From positions 81,351 through 145,350 of the forward strand of contig JAVDPC010000019.1 of NCBI GenBank assembly GCA_031296915.1: DNA of 64,000 nucleotides, in the 5' to 3' direction. A program made the position numbers and the translations under genes. This DNA is from Cerasicoccus frondis. GTDB taxonomy: Bacteria > Verrucomicrobiota > Verrucomicrobiia > Opitutales > Cerasicoccaceae. Below, in pieces: positions 18,208 to 25,966 of the stretch (its first letter is position 1; each line of letters begins with the position of its first letter). The notes under the pieces are model-generated. The model worked only from the letters and a program-made list of their open reading frames with translations. It had not been told where the DNA came from and made no database searches.

Positions 18208-19347
18208 TTATTCAGCAGCAGCGCGTGGCGTCACCGGCATCCCTGGCTGCAGAAACTGCAAGCCCGATACGGCGATACGCTCACCAGGCTCCAACCCGGA
18301 GCGTATAATGCGCTTTTTCTCGTGCAGAGGCCCCACCTGGACAGTGCGACGCTGCACCACGTTATCCGGCCCAACGACCCAAACATATTTCAGTTCCTGA
18401 TCGGTCAACACCGCTAAATCGGGCGCCAACAAACGCTCTGCTTCCTTCGAAGCAGGTGTGCGCACACGGGCAAACATGCCAGGCGTCAGGAAGCCATCCG
18501 GATTCTGAATCAGCCCGCGAAGACGCATGGTGGCAGTATTAGTGTCGAGTTGATTGTTCTTAAAATTAATAACTCCAGAGTGCCCGAACGTGTCTTCGTC
18601 AGATAGCTGGATCTCCACTGGAAGACTGTTCTTATCGCCGCGTCCCGGAAGCTCGCCCGATTGAATCCGACGCAATCCTTCGAGGTAGGTTCGCTCGTCG
18701 ATATCGAAGTAGACATAGATGGGGTTCTGCGGCACGATCGTAGTCAAGAGCGTCGCATCGGCACTCCCGCCTTGCACCAGATTTCCCTCGGTCAGCCCGT
18801 AGCGCCCGGCGATGCCGCTGATAGGAGCGGTGATCTTCGTGAACTCCAAATCCAGCTGAGCCCGGTCGACCTCGGCTTGCGCAGCGAGTTCATCTGCCTC
18901 CGCCTGTAGCGCCTCACTGTTGCGGATGTCCAATTGCTCGCGGGAAATGGCGTTGGACTTGATGAGATCTTCCGCGCGCTTTTTATTGGCGTCGGCCAGG
19001 GTTTTCGCGGCCTGCGCCTGCGCTAATCGAGCCTTGGCGGAGTTAACTTCAGCCTCGAACGGCCTCGGGTCGATTTCAAATAGCAGGTCGCCTTTCTGGA
19101 CTTCCTGTCCTTCTTCGAAATTAACCGATTGCAGGTAACCGCTCACGCGAGCACGGATCTCGACCTGCTCAACGGCTTCCAACCGCCCCGTGAAGATGGC
19201 CCATTCCGTAAGTGTTTCCAACGTAGGCTCCACCACGTTAATATCCAAAGGCGGATGCTCGGCTGCGGCCGGAGCCTGCTCTTTGCAACCTGCCCCAAAC
19301 AGCGCCAAGGCAAGTGATGTTGTGTAAAATAGCTTCTGTGCTTTCAT
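18208..19347 (-). CDS. RND efflux periplasmic adaptor (membrane fusion protein)
   Basis: A 379-residue AcrA/MexA-like adaptor. The signal peptide ends in a lipobox (FGAGC, Cys21), so it is anchored in the inner membrane. Then come the lipoyl-like half RVSGYLQSVNFEEGQEVQKGDLLFEIDPRPFEAEVNSAKARLAQAQ, an alpha-helical hairpin (about 105-160), the second lipoyl half ITAPISGIAGRYGLTEGNLV, and the beta-barrel and membrane-proximal domains. It links the permease to the outer-membrane channel. It lies between the outer-membrane factor gene (27 bases) and the permease gene (19 bases), so one operon is likely. Confidence 0.95.
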   Translation of the reverse strand: MKAQKLFYTTSLALALFGAGCKEQAPAAAEHPPLDINVVEPTLETLTEWAIFTGRLEAVEQVEIRARVSGYLQSVNFEEGQEVQKGDLLFEIDPRPFEAEVNSAKARLAQAQAAKTLADANKKRAEDLIKSNAISREQLDIRNSEALQAEADELAAQAEVDRAQLDLEFTKITAPISGIAGRYGLTEGNLVQGGSADATLLTTIVPQNPIYVYFDIDERTYLEGLRRIQSGELPGRGDKNSLPVEIQLSDEDTFGHSGVINFKNNQLDTNTATMRLRGLIQNPDGFLTPGMFARVRTPASKEAERLLAPDLAVLTDQELKYVWVVGPDNVVQRRTVQVGPLHEKKRIIRSGLEPGERIAVSGLQFLQPGMPVTPRAAAE

Positions 19348-19374
19348 GTCAGATAGGAGTCAAATTTTGTGTGT

Positions 19375-20784
19375 TTACCAACTGCCGCCGATGGCTCGAA
19401 CCAGGAGCACGGCATTTTCGTATTCTGCGCCAATGGCGACCGCCAACCTACGCTGACTTTCAAGCGCGGTCCGCTCGGAGTCCAAGGCGGTGATGAAATC
19501 AATGAGTCCGCCGTCGTACTGCTGGGCGGAAATATTTTGGGCGCGGATTGCAGCGTCACTGGAACGCGCCTCTGCCTCACGCTCCTGCTTCAGCCATCTC
19601 CACGAGTCGACAGCGTCCTCTACTTCAGCGAAAGCCGTCAACACAGTCTCCTCGTAATCCGCAACTTGCTGGGCATATGCCAGCTTGGATTCGTCTAGAT
19701 TAGCCCGCAGGCGGCCCCCTTCGAAAAGCGGTAGCGAAACCTGTGGAGAAATTGCCCAAAAGCCTGCGCTCGATTTCATCCACTGCGCGGCGTCCAAGGC
19801 AGATAGCCCGATGTCGCCAGCAATGACGAAACGTGGATAAAAATTGGCCGTAGCAACGCCTATGCGCGCATTGGCTGCCTGCAGCAATCGCTCGCTCTGC
19901 CGGATGTCTGGACGCCGCAACAACAGCTCGGATGGCACCCCGGCTGGAATATCAGGCGGCGTCCCCTCCAGTGGCTTAGCCGACACTTCGAATTCGGAAG
20001 CAGGCTGCCCCGTTAATACAGAAAGCGCATTGATTAAAATGGCCTGCTGACGCTTCAAACGAGCGTAATCGGCCCGGGTGCCCGCCAACAAAGATTCCGC
20101 CTGGGCGACGTCCAAATCACTCACGGCTCCGCCCTCAAAACGCTTGGTAACCACCTCTAGCGACTTTTCCCGCGTGCCCAAACTTTCTTCCACGTAAACA
20201 AGCTCCGCCTCGGTCGCACAGATTTGAAAATACGTAATCGCAACCTGCGTCTCGATGTAAAGTTGCAAGTCGGCCAAAGCTTCCCGTTCAGCGTCGGCAT
20301 CTGCCGACGCCGCTTCAACCAAGCGCCGGACGCGACCAAACAAGTCCAATTCCATTGAGGCGGCAGCACCAACGTTGTAAACATTTTGAGTCGTATCGCC
20401 GCCTTGTAGCAGGGTTTCTTCGCTCAAACGCTCTCGCGTGTAACTCGCCTCCGCGCCGACCTGTGGCAGCCCTTCTGCTTTTTCCCGGCGGATCAATGTT
20501 TCCGCCCGCAGCCAACGATTATAGGCTGCCCGCAAGGAGCGATTTTCCGCTGCGGCCTGGGTGATTAGCTCGTTGAGCGCTGCGTCGTTAAAGACAAGCC
20601 ACCACTGCCCGGCCTCAGGCATCGCCAAGGGGGCGCCCCCCTGGTCCTGCAAGCCAGAATACCCTGCAGGCGCAGCAAATTCGGGAGCCTGATAATCAGG
20701 CCCGACCGTGCACCCAGTGGCAAAAATTCCCAACGCTCCCCCTAGCAGCAGCAACGAGGTTTTCGATTGCAATAAATCAAACAT
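19375..20784 (-). CDS. Outer-membrane efflux channel lipoprotein (NodT/OprM family)
   Basis: A 469-residue outer-membrane factor. The signal ends in ATGC, giving a lipidated Cys at residue 25, followed by TVGPDYQAP, the hallmark start of NodT-family channels. The rest shows the two repeats of long coiled helices (ALNELITQAAAENRSLRAA..., GVPSELLLRRPDIRQSERLLQAANARIGVATANFYPRFV), typical of TolC/OprM. It is the first gene of the efflux operon; a palindromic site probably bound by the adjacent TetR regulator lies 14-28 bases before its start. Confidence 0.95.
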   Translation of the reverse strand: MFDLLQSKTSLLLLGGALGIFATGCTVGPDYQAPEFAAPAGYSGLQDQGGAPLAMPEAGQWWLVFNDAALNELITQAAAENRSLRAAYNRWLRAETLIRREKAEGLPQVGAEASYTRERLSEETLLQGGDTTQNVYNVGAAASMELDLFGRVRRLVEAASADADAEREALADLQLYIETQVAITYFQICATEAELVYVEESLGTREKSLEVVTKRFEGGAVSDLDVAQAESLLAGTRADYARLKRQQAILINALSVLTGQPASEFEVSAKPLEGTPPDIPAGVPSELLLRRPDIRQSERLLQAANARIGVATANFYPRFVIAGDIGLSALDAAQWMKSSAGFWAISPQVSLPLFEGGRLRANLDESKLAYAQQVADYEETVLTAFAEVEDAVDSWRWLKQEREAEARSSDAAIRAQNISAQQYDGGLIDFITALDSERTALESQRRLAVAIGAEYENAVLLVRAIGGSW

Positions 20785-20797
20785 CTGTTTTAATAGA

Positions 20798-20812
20798 TGA
20801 CTAGTTAGTCAA
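20798..20812 (-). promoter_or_regulatory. Putative TetR operator of the RND efflux operon
   Basis: On the minus strand TTGACTAACTAGTCA is a palindrome centred on GACTA-TAGTC and includes a -35-like TTGACT. It agrees at 13 of 15 positions with a site in the same orientation upstream of the TetR gene (21482-21496). Binding by TetR is inferred. Confidence 0.65.
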
Positions 20813-20856
20813 CAAAACGAGTATTTCAAGCAAACGAATGAAAAAAAGATAACTTT

Positions 20857-21465
20857 TTACGCAGTTGGCGCATTTACCCCAAGAATGCGCAGGTAACTGC
20901 CCTTGAGGTCCTTCATTACTTCTGGGTCATTGGTAATGCGCGCACGGGAATACATCCCCTCAAAGCAACTGTAAATACAGTTGGCAAGCCCCTCGATATC
21001 GTCTGTTTCGATCAACCCTTCGCTAGCGGCGTCACGCACCGCTGTAGTAAAATAGCGCATGTGCATCTCCATGAAACCGTTGATCGCATCACGCAATTCC
21101 TGATCCACATTGCACATTTCCTGGCCAACCGTAAAAATGCAGCACGCCAAGCATTTACCGTGCTTTTCTTTGATTTCCCTAGTGCGCTGGAGCTTGAAAT
21201 CGGCGTGGTCGATTAGTCGCTGAACCCCATTCTTACTAGGTGAAAAAATCGAATCCAACACCGAACGTATATTCTCCTCCCAGTAGGCATTGAGCGCATC
21301 CAAAGTCAGCTCAGTCTTCGATTTGTAGAAGTAGTAAAAGCTGCCTTTTTTCACATCAGCATGCTGGCATATCTGATCGATCGTCACCATCCCGTACGAA
21401 CGTTCCCACATTAAATCAATAATGGCTTCAATGAGTCGCGTTTTGGCGTTACTGGATCGTCCCAT
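20857..21465 (-). CDS. TetR family transcriptional regulator
   Basis: A 202-residue regulator. The N-terminal helix-turn-helix reads TRLIEAIIDLMWERSYGMVTIDQICQHADVKKGSFYYFYKSKTEL, a very typical TetR DNA-binding domain (about residues 8-52). The C-terminal ligand domain contains GKCLACCIFTVGQEM, as in the YcdC/TetR_C subgroup. Start set at ATG 21465, directly before GRSSNAKTRLIEAI; the longer frame to 21525 adds no domain. It lies upstream of the RND efflux genes on the same strand, 72 bases before the first. Both its own promoter and the efflux promoter carry the same palindrome, so it probably represses both and is released by a pump substrate. Confidence 0.92.
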   Translation of the reverse strand: MGRSSNAKTRLIEAIIDLMWERSYGMVTIDQICQHADVKKGSFYYFYKSKTELTLDALNAYWEENIRSVLDSIFSPSKNGVQRLIDHADFKLQRTREIKEKHGKCLACCIFTVGQEMCNVDQELRDAINGFMEMHMRYFTTAVRDAASEGLIETDDIEGLANCIYSCFEGMYSRARITNDPEVMKDLKGSYLRILGVNAPTA

Positions 21466-21481
21466 AAGGGTATAAGATACT

Positions 21482-21496
21482 TGACTATTTAGTAAA
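21482..21496 (-). promoter_or_regulatory. Putative TetR operator at the regulator's own promoter
   Basis: On the minus strand TTTACTAAATAGTCA matches the efflux-operon site at 13 of 15 positions. A -10-like TTATAC/TATACC follows 15-16 bases after the TTTACT, so the palindrome would sit between the promoter elements. Autorepression is inferred. Confidence 0.6.
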
Positions 21497-21525
21497 GTAA
21501 AGCCCGCCGAGTAATTTGGGTGCAA

Positions 21526-21958
21526 AAGTAGAATTTACGAAAACAGGCATTATCCAGGTGAATTCTTAGACCAGAGCACAAGCATTAGTCACTCCTTAAT
21601 GTTCGGATAATCGCCACCTCTACCACCAATGCCTCATCTCCAGCAGAATTAAGCGGAATTCAATGAAAAAAAGAATGGCATGACAGGAGGAAACTCCAAG
21701 CCGCCACATAGCCCATAAGCCACTGATAACAATTACCTTACACAAAAAAAGACAATCCTCAAACTTTACGTTAACGCCCTTAGCATGCTGAAGCAGGTCA
21801 GCAGACCCGTAAGACGGGCTGGCTTGCCTCCATGCGGACATTGTTTCGCAGTTTAACGGCAAAACCATTTAGCAGTGGCCAGTCGACAAGCACATCACAT
21901 CCGCCTGCATCCATCCACGAAATTAAATTCGATCAAATAGCGCAATCAACAGCCTAAA
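21526..21958. other. Gap without a recognised gene
   Basis: Between the TetR gene and the TPR protein gene I see no convincing coding frame, RNA gene or terminator. The 82-codon minus-strand frame at 21620-21868 has no recognisable domain or start signal and mixed composition. Two pyrimidine-free A-rich runs near 21665 and 21740 are the only features. Confidence 0.5.
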
Positions 21959-23665
21959 CTACTCCTGCTTGGTCGTCAGCGAGAGCTTGGCAGCTTGATA
22001 CAGCTCCAGCTCCTCCGGCAGAAGATCGTTTACTTGAAGCCCTTGCATAAATTTTTGCGCGATGTCGGTATCTCCCTGAGCCTTCGCAATGAGCATCCCC
22101 AAAAGGCGGCAACTAGGCACTTGATAAAACTTCGGGTCCAGACGCGCGTAAAATTTCTCTGCCTCATCTGTCTTACCCTGTTGGTATAAACAAAAGGCCA
22201 ATGCCGAATTGAGCGCATTGGGCCCCCCTTGATCCAGCATTGTCTTCAATTTTTCTATATCCTTCTCGTTGGGTCCCTGCAAAAGCGCCTGCAAATAGAC
22301 ACGGTTATTCACCATGGAAATATTGGCGGGTTCAAAACGCAGTGCTAGATTCGTGAGCTCCAGCATCTTCTGGGTATTACCATTTTTCTCCAAAAACAAC
22401 AGGGCGCTCGGAATTAGCCTAAGCTTATCATCGGAACTGGAATATGTCTCGATTGCAGCCACCGTAGCCTCTTCCGCCTCCTGACTCCAGCCCTGCTGAA
22501 GCGCCAATGCCCCCAGTGCCTCAAGCGCCTCGGCATCTTCCTGGGCTGTGGCCAGCTCAAAGGCTGCCAGCCAAGGCTCTGATGGCTCCAACTGCCTTGG
22601 CGCCATGCTGGCCGAGGCATAAGCCAGCAGCATTGATCGGCTGACCTCATCCATTGGCAAATCACTATCTGCGGTCAGGTAACGAACGCACTCCGGGTCG
22701 CGCCCCATCGTCGCGAGCAAGTCCATATTCCAATCACCACCCTGCATGACGTTCTGTCCGTTTGAACTGTGTAAATAGGCCCCAAGCGCTTCATAGGCCT
22801 GCTGCCCAATCAACCACTGGACAAGGAGTTCAGGCTCATCTTTTCCTTCACGTTTGACGGCGTCTCGTATCACGCCAACTCGCATCAAAGGCTGCATGAT
22901 GATTCGTTGTGAATCAGCCAACAAACGCTTCGTTGCGGTGCTGGAACGCGGATCGCTTAGCTGGCGAATCAGCCATTCACGATCACTGTCAAACATCGGC
23001 AAATCGGGGGTCGTCGCCAGCAGGACAAGAGCCTCGAAACTCAAAGGATCCTGTAAACTGGCCACTTGGCGCAAGCTAGCCTTAGCCTGGATTCGAGCCG
23101 CGCGGTTATCGCTGTCGAGTAAGATCTGAGCACGCAAAAAATGCCCCTCCGCACTGTTCGGATTCATCGTCGTTAGGCTGTCAATGCTCCTCAGCGCCCG
23201 ATCAAAGTCTTTGCGACTGATCGCTATTTTGGCCATGAGCAGTTGGAAATCCGGGTCCGCAGACATCGACTCCTCCATTCGCTTACTGAGAGCATACGCA
23301 GGCTCAAACTGCTCAGCATCAACCAGATACTCCAGCATACCCATGCTAATTTGCGGGTAGTCTCGGACGTCTTCTTCCAGCAACAACGCCATGACCTCCC
23401 GGTTCGCCCGCTCCGGGTCCATCAATACGAGCGCGCGCAGGCGCAACTTCTGCGCCCGTTGGCGATCTGGACCAAACGCAATCAGGCGATCAGCATAAGG
23501 AATGACTTCCCGGTAGTTGCGCTCGCTCATGAGGCGATCGGCGCGAAAAAACGAAAAAGCCTGCCAGAGCCAATACCCTCCCCCCAACAGTGTCACCAAA
23601 AGTAGCAAAGCCAACACTTGCGGCAACCAACGTACGAATATGGATCGATCTGAATCGGATGACAT
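21959..23665 (-). CDS. Membrane-anchored TPR protein
   Basis: A 568-residue protein with one membrane segment near the N-terminus (WLPQVLALLLLVTLLGGGYWLW, about residues 13-34) and a long helical body of degenerate TPR-like repeats (for example RDYPQISMGMLEYLVDAEQF, ISRKDFDRALRSIDSLTTMNPNSAEGHFLRAQILL, YQQGKTDEAEKFYARLD). The body would face the periplasm. No catalytic motif is seen. Verrucomicrobial genomes often carry such large TPR proteins of unknown role. It is divergent from the zinc-ribbon gene, with 111 bases between starts. Confidence 0.8.
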   Translation of the reverse strand: MSSDSDRSIFVRWLPQVLALLLLVTLLGGGYWLWQAFSFFRADRLMSERNYREVIPYADRLIAFGPDRQRAQKLRLRALVLMDPERANREVMALLLEEDVRDYPQISMGMLEYLVDAEQFEPAYALSKRMEESMSADPDFQLLMAKIAISRKDFDRALRSIDSLTTMNPNSAEGHFLRAQILLDSDNRAARIQAKASLRQVASLQDPLSFEALVLLATTPDLPMFDSDREWLIRQLSDPRSSTATKRLLADSQRIIMQPLMRVGVIRDAVKREGKDEPELLVQWLIGQQAYEALGAYLHSSNGQNVMQGGDWNMDLLATMGRDPECVRYLTADSDLPMDEVSRSMLLAYASASMAPRQLEPSEPWLAAFELATAQEDAEALEALGALALQQGWSQEAEEATVAAIETYSSSDDKLRLIPSALLFLEKNGNTQKMLELTNLALRFEPANISMVNNRVYLQALLQGPNEKDIEKLKTMLDQGGPNALNSALAFCLYQQGKTDEAEKFYARLDPKFYQVPSCRLLGMLIAKAQGDTDIAQKFMQGLQVNDLLPEELELYQAAKLSLTTKQE

Positions 23666-23776
23666 ACCAAACCGTTAAACAATCTTAAGGCAACGCAAAG
23701 AATAAAAAGCGCCGGAATCAGCTCGCGCCCCTTACCTAGTTGAATAATGTAAACTCCGGCTCTCCTAAAAATACTG

Positions 23777-24067
23777 ATGAATTCCAACTTTGCATGCCCA
23801 ATCTGCGGCGCCTCGGTCAAAGCGAATGCGCTCTCCTGCCCCGAGTGTGGGGCAGATGAACGCACCGGGCTCTATCGGACAGACAACGCCAGTGAATCCA
23901 TTTACGACGGCTTGGATCTACCCGAAGACGACACCTTTGATTATGATGAGTTTGCCGAACGGGAATTCGGCACAGCCCGCCCAAAATCCGGCAAGGAAAT
24001 CATCATCAAAATTACCGCAGTGATTCTAATCCTTATCTTTGCGGCGATTTTCGTCTTCTGGCCGTGA
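23777..24067 (+). CDS. Small zinc-ribbon membrane protein
   Basis: A 96-residue protein. The N-terminus FACPICGASVKANALSCPECGADE is a double CxxC zinc ribbon (about residues 5-26), a very acidic linker follows (DLPEDDTFDYDEFAE), and the last 22 residues form one membrane helix (IIIKITAVILILIFAAIFVFWP). The layout suggests a cytoplasmic zinc ribbon tethered to the inner membrane. Such proteins are common and uncharacterised. It converges with the ParB-like gene 21 bases downstream. Confidence 0.8.
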   Translation: MNSNFACPICGASVKANALSCPECGADERTGLYRTDNASESIYDGLDLPEDDTFDYDEFAEREFGTARPKSGKEIIIKITAVILILIFAAIFVFWP

Positions 24068-24088
24068 GCTCGTTCATCGCGAGGCGCA

Positions 24089-24877
24089 TCAAACCAAGCC
24101 CGGAATCTTCGACTTGAGTCGCTTGAGGTCAGCCGGCGTAAATTCCTTCCCTTCCAAGACGAGAATCAGCGCCTTCAAATCTGCGTTATCGAGCTCGTAG
24201 CGAGCCTTGGGCGCTGCTTTGGCCATGTCTGAAATACGCGTCTTGGCAGAGCGGAAATTGAGCGGCTTTTTCGGCTTCTTTTCCTTGAGCTCTTTTTCCG
24301 CCTTTGCCGCGGCCTCGTCTTCTTCGCCCGCCGGGGCCTTGATCAGCTTTTGGCAAGCGGCCTTCGCGCGGTTCCAACTCGTTTCGCCGTCAGACAGCAT
24401 TTGATGAATCTTGGGCGGCATGACGGGCGCATAGCGGAGGATTTCCTCCACCCAAGCCGTACTGCGATCAAGGAATTCGGCAATGCGATCCGTGGACCAG
24501 TTAACGTTGTTCAAGTAGATCACTGTATCGAAGTAGTCCGTGATCTTCGTGTCCACTCGGTCGGCGTTGAGCTTAAGGTTCAGCGCACGCATTTCATCAG
24601 CAGACCCCGCCACTACGCGCACGTCTACGCGGTCGAAATAGCCCGGGTTTTGCTCACGAATCTTGTAAATCGCATTGATGCGATGAAAACCGCCGATGAG
24701 GTAAAACTCACCAGGTGATTTCTCCCACACCACCAGCGGTTCCAACAAGCCGTTGGCCAGGATGTCCTTGGAGTAGTGATCCACCTTGGACAGGTTCAGG
24801 TTGCGGTGGTTGACCACCGTCGGGTGCATCTGGATCTTGTTAATGCCCAGATAATCGAAGCGTTTTGTCGTAATCAT
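24089..24877 (-). CDS. ParB/Srx-fold nuclease-domain protein (not the partition ParB)
   Basis: A 262-residue protein whose N-terminal 110 residues follow the ParB N-terminal (Srx-like) domain: VDHYSKDILANGLLEPLVVWEKSPGEFYLIGGFHRINAIYKI with the GGFHR motif at about 62-66. A helix-turn-helix-like part follows (WSTDRIAEFLDRSTAWVEEILRYAP), then a Lys/Glu-rich linker and a helical C-terminus. It lacks the arginine-rich GERR box typical of chromosomal ParB and there is no parA neighbour, so it is more likely a regulator of another kind. Some proteins with this domain bind or hydrolyse CTP; that cannot be judged here. Start at ATG 24877; the longer frame to 24922 adds only 15 unlike residues. Confidence 0.75.
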   Translation of the reverse strand: MITTKRFDYLGINKIQMHPTVVNHRNLNLSKVDHYSKDILANGLLEPLVVWEKSPGEFYLIGGFHRINAIYKIREQNPGYFDRVDVRVVAGSADEMRALNLKLNADRVDTKITDYFDTVIYLNNVNWSTDRIAEFLDRSTAWVEEILRYAPVMPPKIHQMLSDGETSWNRAKAACQKLIKAPAGEEDEAAAKAEKELKEKKPKKPLNFRSAKTRISDMAKAAPKARYELDNADLKALILVLEGKEFTPADLKRLKSKIPGLV

Positions 24878-25360
24878 GGTTAGTAGCGGTAGCGAACAGA
24901 CACCCAACTGATGCCGTTTCACCGATGAGGAAACAGCAGATTTCTTGCCCGTGCGAACTTAAAGTTCCTCCCGGCGAACATGATTTCACCCAAATTTTGT
25001 CTGCACATGACGAGGGCTTCTCAAAAGTTGCTCGATTGGCGCCCCGGGGGGGGGGTAAAACCGCCGCAAATAGATTTCAAAGAACACTGCCCTACCCGCC
25101 CGCTCGCCGGGACGAGGCGCAGGTGGGGCGCAGGCGGCTCAGGGGCTGCCTACCGGAGCGGCGGATAACTCCGTTGCTCACACGTCGACGCGGCGCTGAC
25201 CAGGCTGGCATAGGGCGTCGTGCAAAGAGTGGGTCGGACAAAACTGGGCGTCGCGAGGCTGGTTGCTGTCACCAAGTCAGCCTCCGAATAAGCCCGCTTG
25301 TCCGTCACGCAATGCACGTGGCCCGAATGGCCCCGCATGGCGTCGACTAGGATACCTCAG

Positions 25361-25402
25361 CCAACGTGCCGTTGGATCCAGAGTTTGCCGCAATGCGGCA
25401 AA
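25361..25402 (-). repeat. Twin-hairpin element, copy 1
   Basis: Hairpin CCAACG-TGC-CGTTGG (25361-25375), an 8-base linker, then hairpin TTTGCCGC-AAT-GCGGCAAA (25384-25402). Read on the minus strand, it has the same order as the elements at 38764 and 51609, with compensating base changes in both stems. Confidence 0.7.
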
Positions 25403-25500
25403 GGCGAAATTGATGGGAGTGTGGTGCATGGAATGGGGGGAATGTGGGTAAGGTTTGTAGGGTGAGTAATGTGGGTAAGGTTCTGGGGAGGTGCATTGGC

Positions 25501-25568
25501 CGTAGCATAGGCGTCCCGCCTGTGCCCTACTCCATCTAACTGCGCACAGGCGGGACGCCTATGCTACG
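25501..25568. repeat. Perfect 24-bp inverted repeat with 20-bp spacer
   Basis: Arms 25501-25524 and 25545-25568 are exact reverse complements (24 of 24). Each arm contains its own small hairpin, AGGCG-TCC-CGCCT. The arrangement, two small hairpins in opposite orientation, is like a bacterial BIME built from two REP units. It is not followed by a T run, and no gene ends close to it. Confidence 0.9.
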
Positions 25569-25966
25569 TCTGAGAGGCAACGCCGAATGGGGAAATAAGG
25601 TGATCAATAACACACTATCCATACAGCACCTGATCACAACCTAAAAGTGAACGCACGAGCATTTTATTAGTGAGTAGCTTTCACTATTAACTCGCACTGG
25701 TAATCAACGACTTACACAGGCGAAAACGGCGATTCCAACCATCTCCTGAGCCTGTAAGCAGCAAGAATCGCCGATTCAACTCCTTGCAAAAGCACACATC
25801 CCCTCTCGCCTTTCACGGCCTCTGCGCTCTCCGCGTCCTCTGCGCTCTCTACAGTTTCCCCACACACATGATGAGCTTCAGGCAGAAAACGACTTGAAAC
25901 CTGCCCGCAGATTCTTTCAGTTAGCGGGTTTAGCCATTTTCAAATAAACCCAACGCATAAATAACC

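Larger units (their letters stand above)
24923..25966. other. Gene-free, palindrome-rich region of about 1 kb
   Basis: No frame here has a recognisable protein product: the 141-codon plus frame at 24925-25350 is Arg- and Gly-rich with no domain. The stretch is GC-rich to about 25.4 kb, with a run of ten G (25046-25055). It then holds twin hairpins (25361-25402), two copies of AATGTGGGTAAGGTT (25441-25455, 25468-25482), a perfect long inverted repeat (25501-25568), an 8-base inverted pair GGCGATTC/GAATCGCC near 25.73-25.78 kb, and a direct repeat CCTCTGCGCTCTC at 25819-25831 and 25837-25849. I looked for RNase P RNA and tmRNA landmarks and found none. The promoter of htpG must lie near its 3' end. 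Confidence 0.6.

Noticed and set aside
24925-25350. 141-codon frame on the plus strand
   Set aside because: Basic, Arg/Gly-rich, no domain, overlapping the start of the ParB-like gene on the other strand; probably chance in GC-rich DNA.
24950-25380. Possible RNase P RNA or tmRNA in the GC-rich gap
   Set aside because: The invariant GAGGAAAGTC-type core, the ACAGAA box and the tRNA-like T-arm/CCA end are all missing on both strands.
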